This document shows positions 9,475 through 17,923 of a DNA stretch of 64,000 nt, in pieces. Source of the stretch: Caviibacter sp963550915 (GTDB lineage Bacteria > Fusobacteriota > Fusobacteriia > Fusobacteriales > Leptotrichiaceae). The stretch is taken from assembly GCA_963550915.1 (NCBI GenBank), contig CAUVEB010000004.1, positions 57,182 through 121,181 of the forward strand, written 5' to 3'. The translations under genes and the position numbers were made by a program. How positions within the stretch are numbered: the stretch's first letter is position 1; each line of letters starts with the position of its first letter. The notes below the pieces were generated by a model, which saw nothing but the letters and a program-made list of their open reading frames with translations, searched no databases and was not told where the DNA came from.

Positions 9475-9975
9475 ATGATTAAAAAAATTATTATTTCCTT
9501 ATTTATAGTATTTTCAAGTATTAGTTTTGCTTCTAGTATACAAATACCTACTAAACTAATTGAAAGTGGTATATCTCTTATTATGCCAATTGAAAAAGAA
9601 TATGCAGTAAAAGGAAAAATGACTATTAAAAATCCTAGTATTGAAATAAAAGATAATTTAATATATTTAACTGTTGAATACGATAATTTAATATTTGGTA
9701 AAAGTGCAAGCGGACAAATGACCTTTAGTTCTGACCTATATTATGACGTTGATAGCACTAATGTATACTTAAAATCATTAAATTTTGTATCATTTACAGC
9801 AAATAATACAAGTTTTAACCCTAATGGTAATTTCATTACTAGATCTATTATAAAAAATATTTGTAACAAAATAGAGAAAAAGCCTATTTATACGGCTAGT
9901 GAGAATATATTAACTAAATTTTTAAGTATAAAAGATGTAAATATATCAAATGATAAAATAACAGTTATATTCTAA
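9475..9975 (+). CDS. Secreted DUF1439-like (YceB-type) protein
   Basis: 166 aa. The start is the ATG that begins MIKKIIISLFIVFSS, which gives a signal peptide ending near SFASS and has an AAGGTG ribosome site; the open frame extends further upstream only into rapZ. The mature part reads IPTKLIESGISLIMPIEKEY and then alternating beta strands ending SIKDVNISNDKITVIF. This pattern resembles the DUF1439/YceB family of periplasmic or lipid-binding-like proteins. No lipobox cysteine is visible. Divergent from rapZ, followed by a strong terminator. The family call is by pattern and should be checked by profile search. Confidence 0.6.
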   Translation: MIKKIIISLFIVFSSISFASSIQIPTKLIESGISLIMPIEKEYAVKGKMTIKNPSIEIKDNLIYLTVEYDNLIFGKSASGQMTFSSDLYYDVDSTNVYLKSLNFVSFTANNTSFNPNGNFITRSIIKNICNKIEKKPIYTASENILTKFLSIKDVNISNDKITVIF

Positions 9976-10010
9976 AAAAAAGTACTTCCAGTTAAGGAAG
10001 TACATTTTTT
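9972..10010. terminator. Bidirectional terminator
   Basis: A perfect eight-pair stem GTACTTCC - AGTTAA - GGAAGTAC (9982-10003), flanked by an A run on the left and a T run on the right. It serves the plus-strand YceB-like gene and the minus-strand carbon-starvation gene, which end on either side. Confidence 0.85.
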
Positions 10011-10012
10011 TA

Positions 10013-11497
10013 TTAATCATTTATATATGAATTATTCTTATCATATTCCATTTTCTTCTTCATGAATAATGCTAATCCTGCTAATGCTACTAGAACTGCA
10101 ATTGCAAATCCTACAATAGCTATAGTTTGTTGCGGTGTATCTTTAAAGAATCTAACAAATCCTTCTGGAGCTATTACTATGTAGTTAATTGAAACTAAAG
10201 TCATAAATATAGCTGGAAGTAATGTAATTAGATAATTTCTCTTACGTTTTAGTAGCCATGCTGATGCTGACCATAATCCTATCATTGCAAGAGTTTGATT
10301 TGACCATGCGAAATATCTCCATATAATATTGAAGTCAATTTGAGATAAAACTCCACCAACCATAAATAATGGTATAGCTATCATAAGTCTATTTTTTATA
10401 GGTTTTTGGTCTATCTTAAATATGTCAGCAATAGTCATTCTAGCACCTCTAAATGCTGTATCTCCTGATGTTATAGGAGCTGCTACAACACCTAAAACAG
10501 CTAATACTGCTCCAACTTTTCCTAAAGTTAATCTAGCAACTGCATTTACTACTACTGGTGCTTTTCCAGCTTCTCTTAATCCTGCAAGTTGGCTTTCAAT
10601 TCCTAAAACTCCATTTTGTGGGAATAATGTCATAGCTGCTGCTGCCCATATAACTGCAACTATTCCTTCACCTATCATTGCAGCATAGAAAACTTTACGT
10701 CCGTCTGCTTCTGATTTTATACATCTACCAATTATTGGTGATTGTGTTGCGTGGAATCCACTTATTGCACCACAAGCAATTGATATAAATAAGAATGGGA
10801 ATAATGCAAGTTTTGGATGATAATTAAATTTAGTAAATAATTCAGTTATTTCTGGTGTGCTATAAACTCCTGTTATATTTCCATATATTATAGATGCTGA
10901 TATTCCAACAGCCATAAAGAATAATGCAACACCGAATATTGGATAAACTTTACCGATTAATTTATCTACTGGTAATAATGTTGCAAAAATATAGTATGAA
11001 ATTATTATAACTAATAATAATTTATAATCAAAACCTGTTAAATTATTTAATATTTGTGCTGGTGATGTTAAGAATACAACCCCAACTAGTATTAGTAATA
11101 TTATTGAGAATACACGCATACCTTGTTTTGCGAATTCTCCTAAGTTTTCTCCAACTAATTCCCCAACTGTTGCTCCATCGCTTCTTACTGATAACATTCC
11201 ACTAAAGAAGTCATGAACTGCTCCTGCAAATATACAACCAAATACTATCCATACAAATGCCATAGGACCAAAAAGTGCTCCTGCAATTGCCCCGAAAATA
11301 GGACCTGTTCCAACAACATTTAAGAATTGGATAAATAGTGATTTGAATGTTCCAAGTGGTACGTAATCAACTCCATCTGGTCTTGTTATTGCAGGTGTTG
11401 GTCTACTTGGATCAGAACCAAATACCTTTTCTACATATTTACCATAAGTAAAATATCCTGCAATTAATATAATTAAAGCAAGTATAAAAGTATACAT
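10013..11497 (-). CDS. cstA: CstA-family carbon starvation / pyruvate carrier
   Basis: 494 aa, many hydrophobic helices. Characteristic segments are PAITRPDGVDYVPL, NVVGTGPIFGAIAGALFGP, VHDFFSGMLSVRSDGATVGE and GFHATQSPIIGRC. CstA and BtsT proteins import pyruvate or peptides in E. coli. This copy is the shorter (about 480-500 aa) form found in many anaerobes. It stands alone between two terminators. Substrate is inferred from the family only. Confidence 0.88.
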   Translation of the reverse strand: MYTFILALIILIAGYFTYGKYVEKVFGSDPSRPTPAITRPDGVDYVPLGTFKSLFIQFLNVVGTGPIFGAIAGALFGPMAFVWIVFGCIFAGAVHDFFSGMLSVRSDGATVGELVGENLGEFAKQGMRVFSIILLILVGVVFLTSPAQILNNLTGFDYKLLLVIIISYYIFATLLPVDKLIGKVYPIFGVALFFMAVGISASIIYGNITGVYSTPEITELFTKFNYHPKLALFPFLFISIACGAISGFHATQSPIIGRCIKSEADGRKVFYAAMIGEGIVAVIWAAAAMTLFPQNGVLGIESQLAGLREAGKAPVVVNAVARLTLGKVGAVLAVLGVVAAPITSGDTAFRGARMTIADIFKIDQKPIKNRLMIAIPLFMVGGVLSQIDFNIIWRYFAWSNQTLAMIGLWSASAWLLKRKRNYLITLLPAIFMTLVSINYIVIAPEGFVRFFKDTPQQTIAIVGFAIAVLVALAGLALFMKKKMEYDKNNSYIND

Positions 11498-11591
11498 ATA
11501 GCCCTCCTAAATTAAACTTTTTATCTATACTAGTATAACTTCATTTTTCAAATATGCAAGTGTAATTTAATTAAATTTATAAACTATATTA

Positions 11592-11634
11592 ACAAAAAAA
11601 GGCAAACAGCCCCATTCTATGAGCTATTTACCTT
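11592..11634 (-). terminator. Terminator of the PTS operon
   Basis: On the minus strand AAGGTAAATAGC pairs with GCTGTTTGCCTT (two G-U pairs), loop about 12 nt, followed by seven Ts. It lies just after the tandem EIIB gene. The wobble pairs favour the minus-strand RNA, so this one is directional. Confidence 0.75.
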
Positions 11635-11641
11635 GGTTTTT

Positions 11642-12091
11642 TTATTTAATTTCATCAAAAATCTTTCTTGAATCAATACCAATTACTATATGTATGTCTT
11701 CGTCTAATATTAATACATCTTTTGCAACTTGTAGTAAAATTTCTTTATTTATTTTTGATTTATCATATAATCTAACTCTTAATTTTGTCATACAAGTTGA
11801 AATTTCTTTAATATTATCTTTTCCACCTAGGCCCTGTAATATTAAATCTGAATCTTTTCTTTTTGATAATTCTTTTAATGAATTAGAAATTTGTTTTGCT
11901 TCTATACCAACAGGTATATGAATATTTTTTTCAAATATTAGAGTATCTTTCACTCCTGAACTTAAAATTATATCACGCTTAACTTTTTCATTATCTTTTA
12001 CAACTATTCTAAGCTTTGTCATACAATTATCTATTAATTCAATATTTTCTATTCCACCTAGTCCTAGTATTATGTTTTCTAATTTTAGCAT
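11642..12091 (-). CDS. Stand-alone tandem EIIB protein of the glucose PTS family
   Basis: 149 aa made of two complete EIIB (PF00367-type) domains. Domain 1 has the phosphocysteine motif IDNCMTKLR (Cys23) and domain 2 ISTCMTKLR (Cys100). Each is preceded by a GLGG(I/K)(E/D)NI lead-in and followed by an IHI(P/V)VGI strand. It has no membrane segment. It follows the EIICB gene by ten bases with its own GAGG ribosome site. EIIB domains carry phosphate on cysteine between EIIA and the sugar. Why a permease that already has its own EIIB needs two more is unclear: they may be phospho-relay spares or a regulatory sink. Confidence 0.85.
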   Translation of the reverse strand: MLKLENIILGLGGIENIELIDNCMTKLRIVVKDNEKVKRDIILSSGVKDTLIFEKNIHIPVGIEAKQISNSLKELSKRKDSDLILQGLGGKDNIKEISTCMTKLRVRLYDKSKINKEILLQVAKDVLILDEDIHIVIGIDSRKIFDEIK

Positions 12092-12101
12092 TATAACCTC
12101 A

Positions 12102-13580
12102 TTATAGTTTTTTTAATTCATCGGCAACAAATTGTACTTGTGGCCCTATTATAACTTGAACTGAGTTTTCAGAAGTAACAACTACATTAACTGCTCCAGA
12201 AGATTTAATTTCTTCTTTGTTAATGATTTCAACATTATTAACTTCTAATCTAAGTCTTGTTATACAATTGTCTATTGAAATGATATTTTCTTTTCCACCT
12301 AGACCATTTAATATTATTTTTGCCATTTTTTCATATTTTGATTTTTTATCTGATTTACCCATTATTTCATCTAATTGTGCATTATCCATATCTTCACCAC
12401 GTCCTGGTGTTTTGATATCAAATATTTTGATTACAAAATAGAATACTGCGAAATATATAAGTCCAACTACTAAACCAACTGGTAATAATAGTAATGGTTT
12501 AATTGCATTTGGATTTCTAAGTGATAGTATATAGTCAAATAATCCAGCACTAAATCCAAATCCTGCTGTATATTTAAGCATTGCAACTACTCCAACTGAA
12601 ATACCTGATAATAATGCGTGAACAAAATATAGAACTGGTGCAACAAACATGAATGAAAATTCTAATGGTTCTGTAACACCTGTTAAGAATGATGTAAATC
12701 CTGCTGCAAGCATTAGTGATCCTATAACTTTCTTTTGTTCTTTCTTAGCTGTTAGATACATTGCAAGTCCTGCTGCTGGTAATCCGAACATCATCATTGG
12801 GAAGAATCCTGCTTGATACATACCAACTGTATATTTACCTGCTAAAACTTCAGGTATATTTAAGTAAGCTGCATCGCTTGGTCCCCAGAATCTACCTATA
12901 TCATTTATTCCAGCAATGTTAAACCAGAAAATTGAGTTTAAAGTATGGTGTAATCCTAAAGGAATTAATAATCTATTAAAGAATCCATATATTCCTGCTC
13001 CTACTGCTCCTAGTCCCATTATACTCATACCAAAGTTAATTAGTACTGTGTATATGCTAGGCCATACATAAAATAATATTCCTGATACTACAAGCATTAC
13101 TGCTGATGTAATAATAGGTACTGCTCTTTTTCCTGAGAAGAAAGCAAGAAATTCTGGTAATTGTATTTCATGGAAATAGTTATAAACTGTTGCTGCAACT
13201 AATCCTGATAATATACCGATAAATTGGTTATTAATTTTACCAAATGCTGGGTTTACCATTGAAGCGTCAACTCTTGTAAGTTGTGCTACTGAACCTGTTG
13301 ATAAAACTGTTGTTACAACTAAAAATGCAACTAATCCTGAAAGTGCTGCTGAACCATCTTTTTCTTTAGCCATTCCTAATGATACTCCAACTGCAAATAA
13401 TATTGCCATACTATCAAGTATAGACGCACCAGACTTGATTAAAAATGCAGCTAATGGACTATTTGCTCCCCAACCTGTTGGGTCAATTGAATATCCGATA
13501 CCTAATAATAAGGCTGCTGCTGGTAAAACTGCTACTGGTAGCATAAGTGATCTACCAATTCTTTGTAAATACTTCATCAT
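12102..13580 (-). CDS. PTS glucose/N-acetylglucosamine permease, EIICB
   Basis: 492 aa. EIIC is N-terminal: MMKYLQRIGRSLMLPVAVLP, the conserved HHTLNSIFWFNIAG, and GVTEPLEFSFMFVAP. EIIB is C-terminal with the active cysteine in IDNCITRLR (about residue 437). The NagE-like start and EIIC loops suggest GlcNAc or glucose. No EIIA is fused or nearby, so phosphate must come from an EIIA encoded elsewhere. Two adjacent ATGs; the first has a GAGGTG ribosome site seven bases away. Confidence 0.9.
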   Translation of the reverse strand: MMKYLQRIGRSLMLPVAVLPAAALLLGIGYSIDPTGWGANSPLAAFLIKSGASILDSMAILFAVGVSLGMAKEKDGSAALSGLVAFLVVTTVLSTGSVAQLTRVDASMVNPAFGKINNQFIGILSGLVAATVYNYFHEIQLPEFLAFFSGKRAVPIITSAVMLVVSGILFYVWPSIYTVLINFGMSIMGLGAVGAGIYGFFNRLLIPLGLHHTLNSIFWFNIAGINDIGRFWGPSDAAYLNIPEVLAGKYTVGMYQAGFFPMMMFGLPAAGLAMYLTAKKEQKKVIGSLMLAAGFTSFLTGVTEPLEFSFMFVAPVLYFVHALLSGISVGVVAMLKYTAGFGFSAGLFDYILSLRNPNAIKPLLLLPVGLVVGLIYFAVFYFVIKIFDIKTPGRGEDMDNAQLDEIMGKSDKKSKYEKMAKIILNGLGGKENIISIDNCITRLRLEVNNVEIINKEEIKSSGAVNVVVTSENSVQVIIGPQVQFVADELKKL

Positions 13581-13614
13581 AAGTTTTCACCTCTTATATA
13601 TTTTTTTCCTTTAT

Positions 13615-13642
13615 AGTATACCCTATTTTATGTCAATGTAAA
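13615..13642 (-). promoter_or_regulatory. Promoter of the PTS operon
   Basis: Minus-strand TTTACA - 16 nt - TATACT, about 35 nt upstream of the EIICB ribosome site. A second overlapping -35 (TTGACA) lies inside the spacer. No operator is recognisable. Confidence 0.5.
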
Positions 13643-13659
13643 TAACTAAATATTATTTT

Positions 13660-14778
13660 TTACAACTTTAATGGCATAGTAAGATATATACTGTTACTAC
13701 TTCTATCTTCTTCTTTTAATATAACGGCTGATACAGCATCATATAAATTAATTTCTAATATCTTAGAATTTTTTACTGTATTTAAGTATTCAAGTAAAAA
13801 TCTTACATTTAAATATATCTTTATATCTTCACATTCTTTGTTAATTAACACATTTTCAGACACAACAGCAGTATCATTATTTCCATTTATTGTTAATTTA
13901 TCTGCTGAAAATAGAAATTCTGCAACATCTTTTCTTTCTTTTTTATCTCTTACAAATAATTGTACTAAATCTAATTTCTTTTGAAAATCTGCTTTAGCTA
14001 TTTCAATTTTTTTATCAGCTTTAACTGTTTCTAATATTGTCTTATAATCAGGGAATTGTAATTCAACAACTTTTGTTAATATTTCAACATCATTTAATTT
14101 AAATAAAACCTTTGTCCCGTCTGATTTTAATACTAATTCATCACTTGAGCTTTCTCTTAATACTTTTACTAAACTTTGTATAGTCTTAAGTGGTAAATTA
14201 ACACTTATATTTTCATTTGTCTTATTTTCTGTCATTTCAACTTCTCTATACATTAAACGGTATGAATCTGTTGCAACTAATTTTAATGTTGTCTTACTAA
14301 CATCAAACTTTATACAATTTATAGTTGTTTTTGTAATATCAGTTGATGCTGCAAATTGAGTATTTTCAATATTTTCAAGAAGTAATTTTTTATCAAAAAT
14401 ATACTCAACACCATTGCTAATATATGCATCAATAGGTTTTTTATATTCAATTAATGTATATCTTGCGTTACTTTCACCATTTCTTATTTCAATTTGTGAA
14501 TTTTTTTCAACAATTTCAATAGTTTCTTGGTCTATTTTCTTAAGATATTCTTCAATTAATTTATATTTGATTATTATATTACCTTCTTCAATAATATTTG
14601 CATCACATTCACATTTTATGAAAATATTTTGACCTATTCCTTTGAATATTAGTTTATTTTCGTCTGTTTCAATGTAAATACCAGTATTTCTACTATCTGT
14701 CTTATCGTCTTCAATTGCATTTTCAACTATTCTTATAGCTCTTAAGATGTCTTTTGTCTTAACTTTAATATTTAGCAT
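13660..14778 (-). CDS. dnaN: DNA polymerase III beta sliding clamp
   Basis: About 372 aa from the ATG starting MLNIKVKTKDIL, which has an AAGGGGGG ribosome site; the longer reading begins inside the sigma-factor gene. Three clamp domains are evident, with ATDSYRLMYREVE in the second and the C-terminal SIYLTMPLKL matching the usual YLxMP(M/L)(R/K)L ending. The clamp encircles DNA and tethers the polymerase. It is placed after a sigma factor rather than next to dnaA, which is unusual compared with Firmicutes but not by itself suspect. Confidence 0.92.
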   Translation of the reverse strand: MLNIKVKTKDILRAIRIVENAIEDDKTDSRNTGIYIETDENKLIFKGIGQNIFIKCECDANIIEEGNIIIKYKLIEEYLKKIDQETIEIVEKNSQIEIRNGESNARYTLIEYKKPIDAYISNGVEYIFDKKLLLENIENTQFAASTDITKTTINCIKFDVSKTTLKLVATDSYRLMYREVEMTENKTNENISVNLPLKTIQSLVKVLRESSSDELVLKSDGTKVLFKLNDVEILTKVVELQFPDYKTILETVKADKKIEIAKADFQKKLDLVQLFVRDKKERKDVAEFLFSADKLTINGNNDTAVVSENVLINKECEDIKIYLNVRFLLEYLNTVKNSKILEINLYDAVSAVILKEEDRSSNSIYLTMPLKL

Positions 14779-14791
14779 AATACCCCCCTTT

Positions 14792-15616
14792 TTAATATTG
14801 ACTTCTATTTTCTTCAAAATGTCTTTTTAGCTTAGTTATAGCTTTCTTTTCAATCTGCCTTACTCTTTCTCTTGTAATATTTAATATTACACCTATATCT
14901 TTTAGAGTATGTATTTTTGAATTATATAAACCATATCTAAGTTCTAATATTTCACGTTCTCTTGTTGTAAGAACATTTTCAAGTAATTCTTTCATTTCAA
15001 TTAATTGTTCTTCTTTTATTATTAACTCTTCAACATTATCTTCTTTACCAATTATATCTTCTAAGAAAATATTATCACCTATAGTTTCATTAAACGATAA
15101 TATATCTTGAAATTCATTAAGAAGTAATATAACCTTATTTGCCTTTATATTAAGTCTTTCAGCAATATATTCAACACTTGGTTGCTCTCCATTTTCATGT
15201 GAGTATTCATTAATAATTTTATTTAATTTTGATAACTGTTCATGCTTGTACGAAGGTATTCTAATATCTCTTCCAATATTTATTATAGCTTTTTTTATTG
15301 CCTGTTTTATCCACCATACAGCATATGTACTAAATCTATGTCCTTTTGTATAATCAAATTTTTCAATTGCTTTTATTAGTCCTAAATTACCTTCACTTAT
15401 TAAGTCTATTAATGGCAGACCATTTCCTAAAGATTTTTTAGCAACAGATATTACAAGCCTTAAATTTGCAAGTATTAGTCTATTTTTTGCTTCTTCATCA
15501 TTTGATTCTCTAACCTGTTTTAGTAACTCATATTCCAAATCTTTATCAAGTAATTCATTATTTCTTAAATCTGATAAATATAAGGAAATGAGGTTCATTT
15601 TCTTTTCATCTTCCAT
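14792..15616 (-). CDS. Sigma-70 family RNA polymerase sigma factor, RpoD-like without region 1.1
   Basis: 274 aa. Region 1.2 (LYLSDLRNNELL), region 2 (RLILANLRLVISVAKK, DLISEGNLGLIKAIEKFDY, FSTYAVWWIKQAI), region 3, and region 4 (TTREREILELRYGL, then LKDIGVILNITRERVRQIE). The core-binding and -10/-35-binding parts are canonical. It lacks the acidic region 1.1 and is short for a primary sigma factor. It could be the main RpoD of a reduced genome or a group-2 sigma; the rest of the genome would decide. Thirteen bases upstream of dnaN, so co-transcribed. Confidence 0.85.
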   Translation of the reverse strand: MEDEKKMNLISLYLSDLRNNELLDKDLEYELLKQVRESNDEEAKNRLILANLRLVISVAKKSLGNGLPLIDLISEGNLGLIKAIEKFDYTKGHRFSTYAVWWIKQAIKKAIINIGRDIRIPSYKHEQLSKLNKIINEYSHENGEQPSVEYIAERLNIKANKVILLLNEFQDILSFNETIGDNIFLEDIIGKEDNVEELIIKEEQLIEMKELLENVLTTREREILELRYGLYNSKIHTLKDIGVILNITRERVRQIEKKAITKLKRHFEENRSQY

Positions 15617-15625
15617 TTAAAACTC

Positions 15626-16621
15626 CTAAAATTCTGCTCTTAAATTTCTATTCATAAGTGATTTTGTTATAGTATCTGTTGACTTACCGTCATATAAAAT
15701 TGAGTATAACTCAATAAATATTGGTGCTCTCAAGTTATTTTTTATTATTATATCATATAAAGCCTTTATAGTTGTAGCACCTTCTGATACCATTTTTTGC
15801 GTTTTAATAATATCTTCTAATTTTTTACCACGTCCTAGTTCTTCACCAAGAAATCTATTTCTACTGTGCTTACTAGTACATGTAACTACAAGATCTCCAA
15901 AACCTGTAAGTCCCATAAAAGTCTTTTTATCTGCTCCAAAAAACTCAGAAATAATTGCCATTTCATTTATTCCCCTTGTCATAAGAGCTGCTTTTGTGTT
16001 ATCTCCATATCCAAGTCCATCTGATATACCTGCAACTATGGCAAGACAGTTTTTAAGTGCTCCAGCAAGTTCTGAACCTACAACATCCGTACCTGTGTAT
16101 ACACGTAAACTATCTGTATTAAATGTATTTTGAACTTCTTTTGCAATCTCTTCATTCTTACAAACTGAAACTATAGCTGAAGGCATATTTTTAGCAATTT
16201 CCTCTGCGTGAGTAGGACCTGCTAATAGCACATAATGATACTTCTTTTCTTTTAATTCTTCATCAATTATTTGAGATATTCTTTTTAAAGTTCCTATTTC
16301 TAAACCTTTAGCAACATTCACTATTATTTTATTTTCATTTAGCTTTATCATATTTCTAATAATAGTTCTAATAAATTGTGTTGGTGTTGCAAGTAAAATC
16401 ATATCTGCTTCAAGTGCTTTTTCATTATAGTCATCAATTATTTCTATATTGTTGTTAAATTTTACACCTTCTAAAAAGTTCTTGTTTTCTCTATCTTCTC
16501 TTAAACTTTTTCTATATTCTTCATTATGTTCCCATAAAAAACAGTAATGTCCTTTTTCAGATAATAGTACAGATAGTGCAGTACCAAAGCTTCCTCCACC
16601 AATTACTAATATTTTTTTCAT
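15626..16621 (-). CDS. gpsA: Glycerol-3-phosphate dehydrogenase [NAD(P)+]
   Basis: About 331 aa from MKKILVIGGGSFGTAL, chosen for the GAGGT ribosome site just upstream. Rossmann motif GGGSFGTALS, then ATPTQFIR, LAGPTHAEEIA, and the catalytic-lysine segment GALKNCLAIVAGISDGLGYG. It reduces dihydroxyacetone phosphate to sn-glycerol-3-phosphate for phospholipids. It follows plsY, which uses that product, so the two form a lipid-synthesis pair. Confidence 0.96.
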   Translation of the reverse strand: MKKILVIGGGSFGTALSVLLSEKGHYCFLWEHNEEYRKSLREDRENKNFLEGVKFNNNIEIIDDYNEKALEADMILLATPTQFIRTIIRNMIKLNENKIIVNVAKGLEIGTLKRISQIIDEELKEKKYHYVLLAGPTHAEEIAKNMPSAIVSVCKNEEIAKEVQNTFNTDSLRVYTGTDVVGSELAGALKNCLAIVAGISDGLGYGDNTKAALMTRGINEMAIISEFFGADKKTFMGLTGFGDLVVTCTSKHSRNRFLGEELGRGKKLEDIIKTQKMVSEGATTIKALYDIIIKNNLRAPIFIELYSILYDGKSTDTITKSLMNRNLRAEF

Positions 16622-16634
16622 AGATACCTCGCTA

Positions 16635-17246
16635 TTATTCATCTTTATTTGTTTTATCAGTAAATTTTGCTTCTTTACCGTTTAGTAAATTAACTATATT
16701 TGATTTATGTCTGTATACAACTAATATTGCTATAAAAATAGCAAATAATGTGTAAGCTATATCCTTATTATTAAATATATAAACAGTTATAGGCAATATA
16801 CTAGCAACACTCATTGATGCAACTGAAACATAACCTGTTATTAGTACTATCATGAAAAATAAGCCAAGTAGAAATAGTACAGATTTAGGTGATATTATTA
16901 TTACTACCCCTAAACTTGTTGCAACTGCTTTACCACCTTGAAAATTGATAAATACTGAGTAACTATGTCCTATTATGCATGACATTGCTACTAAAACATG
17001 AAGTATATTGTTATCTGGATAATAAAGTGTGACAAGATATACAGGAATAAGTCCTTTTAATACATCAAGCATTAAAGTTAAAATACCATATCTATATCCT
17101 AGTACTCTTGCAGCATTAGTTGAACCTAAATTGCCACTACCGTACTCTCTAATATCCATATTTTTAAATACTTTTCCTATACATAATGCATTTGGTATAC
17201 TTCCCAAAAGATATGAAAATAGTAAAATTAAAATATATATTGTCAT
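16635..17246 (-). CDS. plsY: Acyl-phosphate:glycerol-3-phosphate acyltransferase
   Basis: 203 aa, inner-membrane protein with about five helices. Family motifs: SYLLGSIPNALCIGK, REYGSGNLGSTNAARVLG and HSYSVFINFQGGKAVATSLG. It acylates glycerol-3-phosphate to lysophosphatidate using acyl phosphate. Its ribosome site (AAAGGA) begins directly after the stop of the ancestral rlmD 3' remnant, so plsY was formerly immediately downstream of rlmD. Confidence 0.95.
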   Translation of the reverse strand: MTIYILILLFSYLLGSIPNALCIGKVFKNMDIREYGSGNLGSTNAARVLGYRYGILTLMLDVLKGLIPVYLVTLYYPDNNILHVLVAMSCIIGHSYSVFINFQGGKAVATSLGVVIIISPKSVLFLLGLFFMIVLITGYVSVASMSVASILPITVYIFNNKDIAYTLFAIFIAILVVYRHKSNIVNLLNGKEAKFTDKTNKDE

Positions 17247-17257
17247 ATAATTCCTTT

Positions 17258-17330
17258 CTATCTTGTAATTAATGAAATTGTTTCAAGTCCGTTCGTTTGC
17301 GGGAACATATCTACCGTTTTCAGAAACCCG
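17258..17330 (-). pseudogene. Displaced original 3' end of rlmD
   Basis: The minus strand reads FLKTVDMFPQTNGLETISLITR then a stop, eleven bases before plsY. VDMFPxTxxxET is the conserved C-terminus of the TrmA/RlmD RNA uracil-methyltransferase family; the complete rlmD 2.1 kb away has VDMFPNTHHIET at the matching place. The distal part is AT-rich like the host. This is what remains after an integrative element inserted in the rlmD 3' end and supplied a new one. Confidence 0.75.
17304..17314. repeat. Putative attachment-site core, plsY side
   Basis: AACATATCTAC, identical to 19458-19468. On the minus strand it encodes the VDMF of VDMFPQT. Next bases differ by one position (GGG versus GGA before the core). 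It marks one end of the integrated element. Confidence 0.6.
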
Positions 17331-17413
17331 CATGAAATGGCACTTGTTCGAGAATTGAAGCACCAATCGTCTCAACCCCGTCTGGTTTTGCGAGTGCATG
17401 GAATTTCAGCACC

Positions 17414-17620
17414 TCAACCCTTATACAACACTTCCCAGTAACCGCTTTGGCTTGTTCCATGACGCATTATTACAAAATTCTTTTTTAGCTTATTCATGTA
17501 ATATTTCACAGTATTAACATCCCAATCTAACTCCTCCGCAATTTTGGTTTGTGTATAATCCGGATGTTTCATTAACAGATTCATCAACGTCTTATCTCTA
17601 TCACATAGTAAATAATGGCT
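17414..17620 (-). pseudogene. Winged-helix tail of an ATP-binding regulator-like protein
   Basis: The minus strand between stops at 17623 and 17414 reads CDRDKTLMNLLMKHPDY, TQTKIAEELDWDVNTVKYYM and MRHGTSQSGYWEVLYKG. This is a winged helix-turn-helix resembling the C-terminus of AlbA_2/RecG-type ATP-binding proteins common on clostridial mobile elements. The N-terminal part is gone. No own start is convincing. Confidence 0.5.
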
Positions 17621-17899
17621 CTAAGCAACACATAAGCTATCAGTTTCTTCAGTTTTTAACTTTGGTAAAAGCTTCAAAACCTTTGATTTTACTGAACTAT
17701 TTGCCTCTGTCATTATTATGACACGAGTCCCGCAAGCCGGATCTGTTGCCGTGTCTAATTTGATATAACATAACGGCAGCCTATTTCTACCCCTTAACGA
17801 TGAACACCCCCGTGTGCATTTTTGCACACCCCTCATAACGATGCCGTATGCACCGTTACGGAGTAAGGTATTCAGTTTTATCGCTGCCTGTTCGTACAT
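17621..17899 (-). CDS. Small Arg/Cys-containing ORF of the element
   Basis: 92 codons, G+C-rich relative to the host. It contains MRGVQKCTRGCSSLRGRNRL and ends KVLKLLPKLKTEETDSLCVA. I recognise no family. The MRGVQKCTRG segment is encoded by an inverted repeat (17812-17829), so this may be a chance reading frame over a structured element site rather than a protein. Confidence 0.25.
   Translation of the reverse strand: MYEQAAIKLNTLLRNGAYGIVMRGVQKCTRGCSSLRGRNRLPLCYIKLDTATDPACGTRVIIMTEANSSVKSKVLKLLPKLKTEETDSLCVA
17812..17829. repeat. Perfect inverted repeat, possible transfer-origin hairpin
   Basis: GTGTGCA - TTTT - TGCACAC, seven-pair stem flanked by CACCCCC on one side and CCCCTC on the other. 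It is not followed by a T run in either direction, so it is not a terminator. A hairpin next to a C-rich nick-like sequence inside a conjugative-element relic could be a relaxase site; this is inference. Confidence 0.35.
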
Positions 17900-17923
17900 T
17901 GCGCTCTCCTCATGAAACTGGAT

